Below, one piece after another: positions 1 through 6,394 of a stretch of DNA of 7,964 nucleotides. Source of the stretch: Halorhodospira sp. (GTDB lineage: Bacteria > Pseudomonadota > Gammaproteobacteria > Nitrococcales > Halorhodospiraceae); assembly GCA_007121755.1 (NCBI GenBank), contig SKJZ01000051.1, positions 1 through 7,964 of the forward strand, given 5' to 3'. The notes beneath the pieces were generated by a model. The model saw nothing but the letters and a program-made list of their open reading frames with translations, did no database searches and was not told the DNA's origin. How positions within the stretch are numbered: the stretch's first letter is position 1; each line of letters begins with the position of its first letter. A program made the translations under genes and the position numbers.

Positions 1-1
1 C

Positions 2-127
2 AAGCGCGACGACGGCGGCGATGTCGCCTTCACCGCCCGGGTGCGCATCGACACCCCGCAGGAGTGGGAGTACTACCGCCACGGCGGCATCCTGCACTAC
101 GTGCTGCGGGAGTTGGCCAAGAGCTGA
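2..127 (+). CDS. acnA: Aconitate hydratase A, C-terminal end (partial)
   Basis: The window opens inside a reading frame whose last 41 codons match the extreme C-terminus of AcnA/IRP-type aconitases: an RIDTPQEWEYYRHGGILHYVLREL stretch read in two parts (RIDTPQEWEYYRH, then GGILHYVLREL), ending AKS before TGA. The family enzyme isomerises citrate to isocitrate through cis-aconitate in the TCA cycle, in the cytoplasm, using a [4Fe-4S] cluster. The cluster cysteines lie upstream, outside the window, so catalytic integrity cannot be judged. The tail is full length and undamaged, and a strong terminator follows within 25 bases, so this is the end of its transcription unit. The family call rests on the conserved YYxHGGIL-YVLR ending. 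AcnA is preferred over AcnB because AcnB ends differently. Confidence 0.88.
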   Translation, partial: KRDDGGDVAFTARVRIDTPQEWEYYRHGGILHYVLRELAKS

Positions 128-151
128 GCCTGGGCCGGTAGCCACGGTACG

Positions 152-188
152 AGAGGCCGGGAGGCGGATACCCCCCGGCCTCTTTTTT
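152..188 (+). terminator. Rho-independent terminator of acnA
   Basis: A 10-bp perfect stem, AGAGGCCGGG (152-161) with CCCGGCCTCT (174-183), has a 12-nt loop and is followed directly by a run of T to position 188. It lies 24 bases after the acnA stop. Stem strength and the T run make this the clearest terminator in the window. Confidence 0.92.
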
Positions 189-325
189 GGTTTGCCAAGC
201 GTTTCCGCGAAATCAGCGTAGAGCATCGGCAACGAATCGAGGAAGCCGACGCCGAAACACTGCTGCGCTGGTCGGAACGCATTCTCACCGCGAACAGCCC
301 CGAGGCGGTGTTCGGGGCCGACTGA
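185..325 (+). pseudogene. C-terminal remnant of an Rpn/PD-(D/E)XK nuclease-family protein
   Basis: This frame reads FWFAKRFREISVEHRQRIEE followed by ADAETLLRWSERILTANSPE and AVFGAD before TGA. That pattern (RRFG...RIExADAETLLRWSERxLTAxSLEAVF) is what I recall from the C-terminal tail of Rpn-family recombination-promoting nuclease/putative transposase proteins, which are common in halophilic and sulfur-oxidising gammaproteobacteria. Only about 47 codons remain. There is no ATG in this frame, and the nuclease core and any ribosome-binding site are absent. The frame runs back into the T run of the acnA terminator, so the 5' part was lost by deletion or by a chromosomal join at about 185. It is a fossil with no expected product. 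The coding character is clear by eye; the family name is from memory and less certain. Confidence 0.6.
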
Positions 326-346
326 CGGGCACAAGATGCCTCCCCC

Positions 347-373
347 TTCAGTCCCGCCGTTTCCCGCCGACAA
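347..373 (+). promoter_or_regulatory. Candidate sigma-28 (FliA) promoter for motY
   Basis: GCCGACAA (366-373) matches 7 of 8 positions of the FliA -10 consensus GCCGATAA. Exactly 11 bases upstream, TTCAGTCC (347-354) matches 4 of 8 positions of the -35 consensus TAAAGTTT. Late flagellar genes, and motY in Vibrio as I recall, use sigma-28. The predicted start of transcription falls at about 379-381, on or next to the motY ATG. Confidence 0.5.
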
Positions 374-380
374 TACCGGT

Positions 381-1364
381 ATGAACAACCGCACCGTCCC
401 ATTCCGAGCCCTGCTGCTCCTCGCCGCCGCTGGCGGCGCACTGCTGGCGGCCGCGCCCCGCGCCGACGCGCAGCAGGTCTACCGCGCCGACTTCCATACC
501 GCCCAGTGGCACGCCTTCGAGGGGCGCTCCGGCTGCCACCTCATCCACGAAGTCCCCGGCAAGGGCGTTGCCCTGCTCAGCCACCGCACCGACCGCCGCC
601 AGTTCATCAGCTTCTTCGCCAACTCCCCGCCGCGGGAAGAGCTTACCGGCGACCTTTACATCGCCAACGCCGAGTGGCGTCCCGAGCGCCGCAGCCACGT
701 CGAGCCGATCCGGCTCCACCCCGACGCCCGGACCGCACGTTTCAGCCAACGCACCACTTTCCGGATCGTCGATGCCTTGCGCAACGGCCGCGCTCCGCTG
801 ATCCGCTACCGGAACTGGTACAGCGACGACGCCGTTGAAATCGGTCTCACCCCGGCCCACTTCAACGCCGCCTACCGCAACTACCTCGGCTGCATCAACC
901 GCCGAGACCGCGTTGACGCCAGTACCGCAACGCGCGGGGCGGTTATCCCTGGCCGCATCGGAGACCCCACGGCGGACGCCGATTCCGACGCGGATGCCCG
1001 CCAACCGCAGCTCCCCCGGCTCCCGCCCGGCCCCAGCGCGGATATCTACTTCGCCACCGGCAGCGCCGGATTGACCCTGGACGCCATGGAACGGATCCGG
1101 CTTTTCGCCCGAGAGTTGGCTGACAACCCCCACTGGGGCATTGTGCTCTCGATCGGCTACGCCGACACCCGCGGCGACGAGGCACTCAACGAACAACTGG
1201 CCCGCCAACGCGCGGTCAACGTACGGGACCAACTGGTGCGCAAGGGCATCCCCGAAAGCCGGATTGAGGTCGAGACTCGCGTTCTGGCACGGGAGACCTT
1301 CATGGAGGCCGACGCCACGGAGTTGGCCCGCAACCGCCGGGTGGAACTGCGAACCGCGCTATAA
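381..1364 (+). CDS. motY: MotY-family flagellar T-ring protein (OmpA-type peptidoglycan-binding)
   Basis: This 327-aa exported protein has a signal peptide (residues 1-30, cut after ADA). A MotY N-terminal domain spans about 31-175, and an Asp/Ala- then Pro-rich linker about 190-218. An OmpA C-terminal peptidoglycan-binding domain covers about 220-327, with YADTRGDEALN near 260 and ARNRRVEL near 316. Cys52 (GCHLIH) and Cys171 (GCINR) are the only cysteines of the mature protein and sit where Vibrio MotY carries its conserved disulfide. YRNWYSDDAVEI also fits the MotY pattern. MotY forms the periplasmic T ring that anchors stators to the flagellar basal body. An ATG 45 bases upstream (336) is in frame, but 381 puts the signal peptide at the N-terminus and lies just after the promoter. 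No Shine-Dalgarno is visible at either. No motX is in the window. Confidence 0.85.
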   Translation: MNNRTVPFRALLLLAAAGGALLAAAPRADAQQVYRADFHTAQWHAFEGRSGCHLIHEVPGKGVALLSHRTDRRQFISFFANSPPREELTGDLYIANAEWRPERRSHVEPIRLHPDARTARFSQRTTFRIVDALRNGRAPLIRYRNWYSDDAVEIGLTPAHFNAAYRNYLGCINRRDRVDASTATRGAVIPGRIGDPTADADSDADARQPQLPRLPPGPSADIYFATGSAGLTLDAMERIRLFARELADNPHWGIVLSIGYADTRGDEALNEQLARQRAVNVRDQLVRKGIPESRIEVETRVLARETFMEADATELARNRRVELRTAL

Positions 1365-1371
1365 TGGCCCG

Positions 1372-1794
1372 GTGAGCCGACTGAAGATCCAACTACCGGA
1401 CGCCCTGCCGTGCCACGTCGAACTCGATGTCCGGATCGGCGACATCAATTACGGTGGTCACCTGGGCAATGACGCTTTGCTGCGCCTGATGCACGAGGCG
1501 CGCCTCGCCATGCTCGCCGAGCACGGCTTGACTGAAATGGACTGCGGAGGCGCCGGCGTCATCATGGCCGACGCCGAGATCGCCTACCTGGCCGAAGCAT
1601 TCCACCGCGACCGGCTCTGCTTCCAACTCGGTGTCGCCAATATTCGGCGCACCGGCGCCGATATTTACTACCGCGCCGTCCGCCTGGGCGACAACCGCGA
1701 GATCGCCCGCGCCCGTACCGGTATCGCCTTCTTCGACTACGAGCGCCGCAAACCCGCCCGCACTCCCGAGGCCTTCCGCACCGCCTTCGGCTAA
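1372..1794 (+). CDS. 4HBT hotdog-fold acyl-CoA thioesterase family protein
   Basis: The protein is 140 aa, typical for a single-hotdog thioesterase of the YbgC/FadM type (COG0824-like), which hydrolyses acyl-CoA thioesters in the cytoplasm. The N-terminal signature GDINYGGHLGND (residues 23-34) matches the family pattern xxDxxxxGHxxNxxY, with Asp24 as the probable catalytic acid, then His30 and Asn33; EARL follows at about 42. The central strands (VIMADAEIAYLAEA, ARTGIAFFDYE) fit the fold. The GTG start is chosen because it begins just before the conserved domain and 7 bases after the motY stop; the same frame is open further upstream inside motY but encodes no family sequence there. No Shine-Dalgarno is evident. 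Co-transcription with motY is likely, though TATAAT just upstream may give a separate start. The substrate cannot be told from sequence. Confidence 0.8.
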   Translation: MSRLKIQLPDALPCHVELDVRIGDINYGGHLGNDALLRLMHEARLAMLAEHGLTEMDCGGAGVIMADAEIAYLAEAFHRDRLCFQLGVANIRRTGADIYYRAVRLGDNREIARARTGIAFFDYERRKPARTPEAFRTAFG

Positions 1795-1840
1795 TTCCTC
1801 GCGGAGAGCCGAACCTGCCACCTCCGCCGCCCGGCGCCAC

Positions 1841-1849
1841 TGCTAGACT
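1841..1849 (+). promoter_or_regulatory. Possible extended -10 promoter for the patatin gene
   Basis: TGCTAGACT has the TGn extension and a -10-like hexamer (TAGACT, 4 of 6) 24 bases before the patatin ATG, in an otherwise GC-rich 79-bp gap. No good -35 box lies at the right distance, so this is a weak call. Confidence 0.3.
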
Positions 1850-1873
1850 CCTCAGTGGGGGCCGGCCACCATC

Positions 1874-4126
1874 ATGCAGACGACGAGACGCGGCGCACTC
1901 CGAACGCTGGCGGCGGCGACCGCCCTCTGCGCGGTGCTGATTGCCCGCCCCGCGGCCCACGCCGCATGCTCTCCTGCCGCCGATGAAGCCCCCCGGCCCT
2001 CTATCGGACTGGCGCTCGGCGGCGGCGGCGCCCGCGGTGTCGCCCACGCTGGAGTGCTGCGGGCGCTCGAAGATATGCGCATCCCCATCGACTGCATCGC
2101 CGGCACCAGCATGGGCGCCGTCGTCGGCGGCCTCTACGCCGCCGGCCTAGCGCCCGATGAGTTGGAACGAGAATTGACTGGCATGGACTGGACGGCCATC
2201 TTTCTGGGCCGCCCGCCCCGCATCGACTGGCCCTCACACCGCCGGCGGGAAGACGTCGGCTTTCTCGCCCGATTCCCGCTCGGGGTGCGCGGGGGCGAGG
2301 TCATTCTCCCCGGAGGCCTCATTGAGGGGCAGGAGTTGGAGATAGTATTAAGGCGCCACACCGTGCGGGCCGCGCCGGGGCGTATCGATTTCGACCATCT
2401 GCCGATCCCGTTCCGAGCCCTGGCGGCCGATCTGGAGAGCGGGGAGGCAATCGTCCTTGGCGAGGGCGACTTGGCCGGGGCCATTCGAGCCAGCATCGCG
2501 ATCCCCGGCGCGTTCGCACCGGTGGAGATTGGCGGGCGCCTGCTGGTCGACGGCGGGATTGCCGCCAATCTGCCCGTCGCCGCCGTCCGCGCGATGGGCG
2601 CCGATCTTGTTATTGCCGTCGATGTCGGCGCGCCGGAGACGGATCGCACCGAACTCCTCTCCGCCTTCCAGGCCCCCCGGCAAGTCACCAACCTCTTCAT
2701 CCGCCAACGCACCGAGGCGCAACTCGCCTTGCTCGATCCCGATGACATTCTGATCGACGCCTCGCCCCCGGATATGGGTCCTACCGACTTTCACCAGAGC
2801 GGCGACGGCATCGCCGCCGGGGAACAAGCCGCACTGGCGGCGCACCGGGAACTCGCCCCTCACTCGCTCTCCCCCGCCGCTTTCCGCATCCACCTCCGGA
2901 GCCGCCCCACGCCCCCATCCCCACCGCCGACGGTCACTGCGGTACGAGTGGCGGACGACGGCGAGATCGCAGCACGCCTGATCCGCGAGCGGATCCGCCA
3001 ACCGGTCGGGGCGCCCTTTAAACGGGAACGCCTGGAACAGGATCTGCGGCGCCTTTACGCCCTCGACTACTTCGACAGCCTCAGCTACCGCCTTGAGGAG
3101 GACGGCGCCAGCGGACACGAATTGATTATCGACGCAGTAGAGCGCCGCCGCGGCCGCCACCATCTACGTATGGGCCTGAACCTGGAAGAGGATTTCGAGG
3201 GCGGCAGCGCCTACAACCTACTGCTTCGCCACCAGCGGATGCCACTCAACAGACGAGGCGGCGAGTGGACGAACGAAGTACAGGCCGGGGAGCGCTCGCT
3301 CCTGCGCACCGCTCTGCACCTGCCGTTGGACTACCGCGGCCGCTGGTTCCTGGCCCCCGAGACCAAAGCCGAAGGCTACACCGTCGACCGTTTCACCGCG
3401 GGACAGCGCATCGCCCGCTACCGCATCCGCATGGCGGAGGCGCGGCTCGCCGTCGGACGCACGCTCTTCTACAACGCGGAGTTCCGCACCGGCGTAACCC
3501 GCACGACGGGTGAGGTACGGACACGAATCGGCGAAGTGGATACCGAGGGCGAAGGCACCTTTCATGACGGCGCCGCTTTTGCTGAATTCAGCTTCGACAC
3601 CCTCGACAGCAGCGACTTCCCGACCCGCGGCCACACCGCCAGAGCAATTTGGACCCGCTCGCACGAGACGCTCGGAGCCAACACCCCGGGCCGGACCGCC
3701 TCGGCCGAATGGTTCTCCGCCGCCACGTTCCGCTCCCACACACTCGGGATCGGCGCACGTTACGATACCAGCCGGGAGCGTGAGGACACCGCCATCCACC
3801 GCCTCTTTCCACTGGGCGGATTCCTGAACCTCTCGGGCTACCGGCGCAACGAACTCTACGGCCACCACGCCGCCCTGGGCCGGCTCGTGTACTACCGTGG
3901 CGCGGGCATCGTGGACGCCCCGATCCATTTGCCGATCTATCTCGGCGGCTCTCTCGAGGCCGGGAATGTCTGGGACGACCGCGCCGAGATCTCCAGCCGC
4001 GACCTTCGCCGCTCCGGCAGCCTCTTTATCGGCGCGGACACCGCCTTCGGCCCGCTCTACCTGGCGTTAGGCCGTACCCGCGAGGGCCGCACGGCGTTTT
4101 ACTTCTACTTGGGGCGAACATTTTGA
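1874..4126 (+). CDS. plpD: PlpD-type patatin-like phospholipase autotransporter (type Vd)
   Basis: This 750-aa protein has three parts after a signal peptide (residues 1-30, cut after AHA). A patatin lipase domain (about 42-330) carries the oxyanion loop GGGGARG (49-55), the nucleophile elbow GTSMG with Ser79, and the DGG motif with Asp226, so the Ser-Asp dyad is complete. A POTRA-like domain follows at about 352-425. The remainder is a barrel-forming region of alternating aromatic strands that ends in Phe, the usual outer-membrane barrel signature. This order and length match Pseudomonas PlpD (about 728 aa), a phospholipase A exported by its own barrel. The likely role is cleavage of phospholipids at the cell surface or after release. 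No Shine-Dalgarno is evident. It lies 79 bp after the thioesterase, on the same strand. It appears intact, with no frame breaks. Confidence 0.9.
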   Translation: MQTTRRGALRTLAAATALCAVLIARPAAHAACSPAADEAPRPSIGLALGGGGARGVAHAGVLRALEDMRIPIDCIAGTSMGAVVGGLYAAGLAPDELERELTGMDWTAIFLGRPPRIDWPSHRRREDVGFLARFPLGVRGGEVILPGGLIEGQELEIVLRRHTVRAAPGRIDFDHLPIPFRALAADLESGEAIVLGEGDLAGAIRASIAIPGAFAPVEIGGRLLVDGGIAANLPVAAVRAMGADLVIAVDVGAPETDRTELLSAFQAPRQVTNLFIRQRTEAQLALLDPDDILIDASPPDMGPTDFHQSGDGIAAGEQAALAAHRELAPHSLSPAAFRIHLRSRPTPPSPPPTVTAVRVADDGEIAARLIRERIRQPVGAPFKRERLEQDLRRLYALDYFDSLSYRLEEDGASGHELIIDAVERRRGRHHLRMGLNLEEDFEGGSAYNLLLRHQRMPLNRRGGEWTNEVQAGERSLLRTALHLPLDYRGRWFLAPETKAEGYTVDRFTAGQRIARYRIRMAEARLAVGRTLFYNAEFRTGVTRTTGEVRTRIGEVDTEGEGTFHDGAAFAEFSFDTLDSSDFPTRGHTARAIWTRSHETLGANTPGRTASAEWFSAATFRSHTLGIGARYDTSREREDTAIHRLFPLGGFLNLSGYRRNELYGHHAALGRLVYYRGAGIVDAPIHLPIYLGGSLEAGNVWDDRAEISSRDLRRSGSLFIGADTAFGPLYLALGRTREGRTAFYFYLGRTF

Positions 4127-4178
4127 AGTGGTAGCGGTTCTTGGGTCATCAACGTGCCATTCATGGCCTTGTCTCTGC

Positions 4179-4835
4179 CTACATCACGGGCAGACCTGCC
4201 GCTTTCCACTCCGGATACCCTTCCTCGAAGCGTCTTACCCGATATCCCAACTGCCGTAGGCGCTGGACGGCTTCATGCGAGAGCGCGCAATAGGGGCCTC
4301 GGCAGTAGGCAACGATCTCCTTGTCGCGGGGCAAGCTGTCGAGCATTGCCTCCAATTGCTCCAGCGGGATGTTGATCGCCTCCGGCAGGTGGCCCGCCCG
4401 ATATTCGTCCTCGGGGCGCACGTCGAGCAGAGCCACCTTGCCGCGCTCCAGTGAGGCCAGAAGCTCACGACTCGATACGGCTTCCAGGGCCCCACTTGCA
4501 TCGTCTTCGGCGAACAACTGGCTGACTAGCCGCTCCATCTCCGCCAGGTTGGTCTCGGCCACCTGGCGGAGCAGGCCCAGCAGGTTGACGATCCGCTCGT
4601 CGGTCAGGCGGTAGATCATCTGCTTGCCTAAGCGGCTGGCGGTCACCAGGCCGGCTCGCCGGAGCTGCTGAAGGTGCTGTGACGCGTTACCGATGGAGAG
4701 GTCGGTGGCTGTGGCCAGTGTCTCCACGGCGGCGCTGGACTGCGCCAGCCGTTCGAGAAGCGCCAGGCGGTGACCATTGCCCAGGGCGCGTGCCACCTGG
4801 GCCAGCGTATCGAAGAGATCCTGTTGTGAGGCCAT
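4179..4835 (-). CDS. ArsR-family HTH / rhodanese fusion regulator
   Basis: The 218-aa protein joins a winged-helix ArsR/SmtB domain (about 5-95; recognition region SIGNASQHLQQLRRAGLVTA) to a rhodanese domain (about 122-217). The active loop is CRGPYC (178-183), with Cys178 as the sulfur-carrying cysteine; DVRPEDEYRAGHLPEAINIP (138-157) is the other rhodanese hallmark. The only two cysteines are those in this loop. The HTH domain therefore lacks the cysteine pair used by metal sensors and by SqrR/BigR, and sensing of persulfide or another sulfur electrophile through the rhodanese loop is the simplest inference. The ATG at 4835 is chosen because GGGGGA lies 5 bases upstream; an in-frame TTG at 4871 has no such support. 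It is divergent from the DsrE remnant and MFS gene and probably represses them through the repeats at 4888-4922. Confidence 0.88.
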   Translation of the reverse strand: MASQQDLFDTLAQVARALGNGHRLALLERLAQSSAAVETLATATDLSIGNASQHLQQLRRAGLVTASRLGKQMIYRLTDERIVNLLGLLRQVAETNLAEMERLVSQLFAEDDASGALEAVSSRELLASLERGKVALLDVRPEDEYRAGHLPEAINIPLEQLEAMLDSLPRDKEIVAYCRGPYCALSHEAVQRLRQLGYRVRRFEEGYPEWKAAGLPVM

Positions 4836-4875
4836 CGCTGTCCCCCATGAATGATGCGGCAGGGTAACCAACCGC

Positions 4876-4905
4876 TTGACATTAGGCTAGCATATTTCCA
4901 ATATT
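4876..4905 (+). promoter_or_regulatory. Candidate sigma-70 promoter of the DsrE remnant/MFS unit
   Basis: TTGACA (4876-4881) is a perfect -35 box. AATATT (4900-4905), 18 bases further on, is a 4-of-6 match to the -10 consensus. The local sequence is strikingly AT-rich against its GC-rich flanks. Transcription would start near 4912, inside the second inverted repeat. Confidence 0.55.
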
Positions 4906-4908
4906 CTA
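4888..4908. promoter_or_regulatory. Imperfect inverted repeat, candidate ArsR operator 1
   Basis: The arms TAGcATATT and AATATtCTA surround a TCC centre, with 8 of 10 symmetric base pairs matching. The size (about 21 bp), AT-rich arms and position over the -10 region fit an ArsR-family operator. Binding by the adjacent regulator is inferred. Confidence 0.5.
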
Positions 4909-4922
4909 TTGATCCATTGAAT
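4903..4922. promoter_or_regulatory. Imperfect inverted repeat, candidate ArsR operator 2
   Basis: The half-sites ATTCtATtGA and TCcATtGAAT form a 20-bp repeat with 8 of 10 pairs symmetric, outer arms ATTC...GAAT. It overlaps the end of the first repeat and the predicted transcription start. The two may be alternative centres of one site or two binding sites. Confidence 0.45.
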
Positions 4923-4941
4923 TAACTAAGAAGAAAGCGCT

Positions 4942-5049
4942 GTGAACAGCCTTATCACCATCAACGATCCGCCCTATGGCGCCGAGCGCAGCACCATGGA
5001 CACCCTGGCCGAAGCCACCGAGCGGGCCTACAAGGTACTGGTCTTCTGA
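4942..5049 (+). pseudogene. DsrE-family protein with a large internal deletion
   Basis: This 35-codon frame starts at GTG, after an in-frame TAA at 4927. It reads as both ends of a DsrE/DsrF-like protein with the middle missing. The head NSLITINDPPYGAER matches the family N-terminal strand (xxLxxINDxPYGxER). The tail STMDTLAEATERAYKVLVF matches the family C-terminus (RRSxMxELAxxTxxADKVLVF). About 80 residues usually found between them, including the cysteine region that carries sulfur, are absent. The join is in frame near 4984-4992, where both ends would carry a GAxRS-like sequence, suggesting recombination at a short homology. Intact relatives move or sense sulfane sulfur. It sits first in the unit downstream of the ArsR operators. 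A translated micropeptide is possible, but normal DsrE function is not. Confidence 0.75.
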
Positions 5050-5118
5050 TCCTCGCTTTCGAACTCGCCGGCGCTGCCCGATCAGCTTTCGCCTACCTGC
5101 CAACAAGGAGCTCCGCCA

Positions 5119-6315
5119 ATGTCGACGCTGCCCCATGAAAAGCCTAACGTGGCCATCCTGGTCACCGGCCAGACCCTGTTCATGATCGCCATGGTTACGG
5201 TGATGACCTTGAGCGGCGTGGTCGGTCAGCAGCTTGCCCCCGATCCGGCGCTGGCCACCCTGCCCATCGCCATGATGATGATGGGCACTGTAGTCTCGAC
5301 GCTGCCGGCCTCGCTGTTCATGAAACGGGTAGGCCGACGCCTCGGCTTCATAACCGGGGCCACCCTGGGCGGCGTGGGTGGCGGGCTGGTCAGCTTTGGC
5401 GGGATCGCCATGGATTCGTTCTGGCTGTTCTGCGCCGGCAACCTGCTGCTCGGTCTCTATCAGGGCTTTGCCATGTATTACCGCTTCGCCGCAGTGGATG
5501 TGGCCAGCCCAGCATTTCGCAGTCAGGCTATTTCCTTCGTGATGGCCGGCGGCGTGGTAGCGGCCTTCCTCGGCCCCTGGAACGCCAGCGCGGCGCAGCA
5601 CTTGGTCGCCAACGTTCCCTCGGGAGGCCCCTATCTGGTGATCGCCATCCTCGCCCTGGTGGCCATCGGCCTGTTGACCCAACTGCGCGTACCCGCCAGC
5701 GGCGAACCGCAGCCAGGTGATACTTCCCGCCCGATGAGCGTCATTGCCGGCCAGCCTGGCTTTCTGGTGGCGGTGCTGGCTGGGGCCGTCGGCTACGCGG
5801 TCATGATCCTGGTGATGACCGCCACGCCACTGGCGATGCGTGCCAACGACTTCACGATGAGCCAGGTGGCATTCATCATGCAGTCCCACGTACTGGGCAT
5901 GTTCGCCCCGTCGTTCTTTACCGGCAGCCTGATTGCGCGCTTCGGCGTGGACCGTATCCTGCTGACAGGGGCCGCGCTGCTGGCCGGTTCGGCGATTGTC
6001 GCCACGCTGGACCAGGGGCTCGCCTACTTCTGGGTGGCGCTGGTGCTGCTGGGCATCGGCTGGAACTTCCTGTTCATCGGCGGCAGCACCCTGCTCTCTA
6101 CCGTCCATTCAGAGTCCGAACGCGGCAAGGTGCAGGGCATCAATGACCTGATTATCTTCTCGCTGGTGGCCATCGGCTCACTAATGGCCGGGCAACTGCT
6201 GCATCGGCTGGGTTGGGAATCGCTCAACCTGGCGATGCTGCCGCCGGTGCTGCTGGTGGCCTTGGCGATCTTGTGGTGGAAAAGCCGCCAACCACTGGTC
6301 AGCCAGAAAGCGTAA
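5119..6315 (+). CDS. Major facilitator superfamily transporter, substrate unknown
   Basis: A 398-aa inner-membrane protein with about 12 hydrophobic segments in two halves, the usual MFS size. The loop-2/3 motif A appears as SLFMKRVGRRLGF (65-77), lacking the usual Asp, and the matching loop of the second half as LIARFGVDRIL (271-281). FRSQAISFVMAGGVVAAFLGP (133-153, in two pieces FRSQAISFVMAG and GVVAAFLGP) and GKVQGINDLIIF (336-347) look family-specific. AAGGAG (5105-5110) lies 8 bases before the ATG, the best ribosome-binding site in the window, so this start is firm. It follows the DsrE remnant by 69 bases and shares the ArsR-rhodanese-controlled promoter. Transport, probably export, of a sulfur-containing compound is inferred from context only; the sequence does not identify the substrate. 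Confidence 0.85.
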   Translation: MSTLPHEKPNVAILVTGQTLFMIAMVTVMTLSGVVGQQLAPDPALATLPIAMMMMGTVVSTLPASLFMKRVGRRLGFITGATLGGVGGGLVSFGGIAMDSFWLFCAGNLLLGLYQGFAMYYRFAAVDVASPAFRSQAISFVMAGGVVAAFLGPWNASAAQHLVANVPSGGPYLVIAILALVAIGLLTQLRVPASGEPQPGDTSRPMSVIAGQPGFLVAVLAGAVGYAVMILVMTATPLAMRANDFTMSQVAFIMQSHVLGMFAPSFFTGSLIARFGVDRILLTGAALLAGSAIVATLDQGLAYFWVALVLLGIGWNFLFIGGSTLLSTVHSESERGKVQGINDLIIFSLVAIGSLMAGQLLHRLGWESLNLAMLPPVLLVALAILWWKSRQPLVSQKA

Positions 6316-6338
6316 TACGCCTGTCTAGCGAATCAGTG

Positions 6339-6364
6339 CCGGGGCGTCGACTCTGACGCCCCGG
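6339..6364. terminator. GC hairpin between convergent genes
   Basis: A perfect 10-bp stem, CCGGGGCGTC (6339-6348) with GACGCCCCGG (6355-6364), has a 6-nt loop. It sits in the 79-bp gap between the MFS gene and the convergent desulfurase gene. Neither side has a real T run, so it may end or slow transcription in both directions but is not a textbook terminator. Confidence 0.55.
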
Positions 6365-6394
6365 CCGCCCTCTTGGATCTCGGAAGGCGTATCG

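Noticed and set aside
348..1232. Long 294-aa open frame on the minus strand across motY
   Set aside because: It is a shadow of the GC-rich motY gene; low-complexity Val/Gly-rich translation with no domain pattern.
4156..4167. GCCATTCATGGC palindrome after the patatin gene as a terminator
   Set aside because: The 5-bp arms leave only a 2-base loop and no T run follows.
4906..6108. 400-aa open frame on the minus strand across the MFS gene
   Set aside because: The translation is Gln/His/Gly-rich without recognisable motifs; the + strand has a clear 12-TM transporter with a strong ribosome site.
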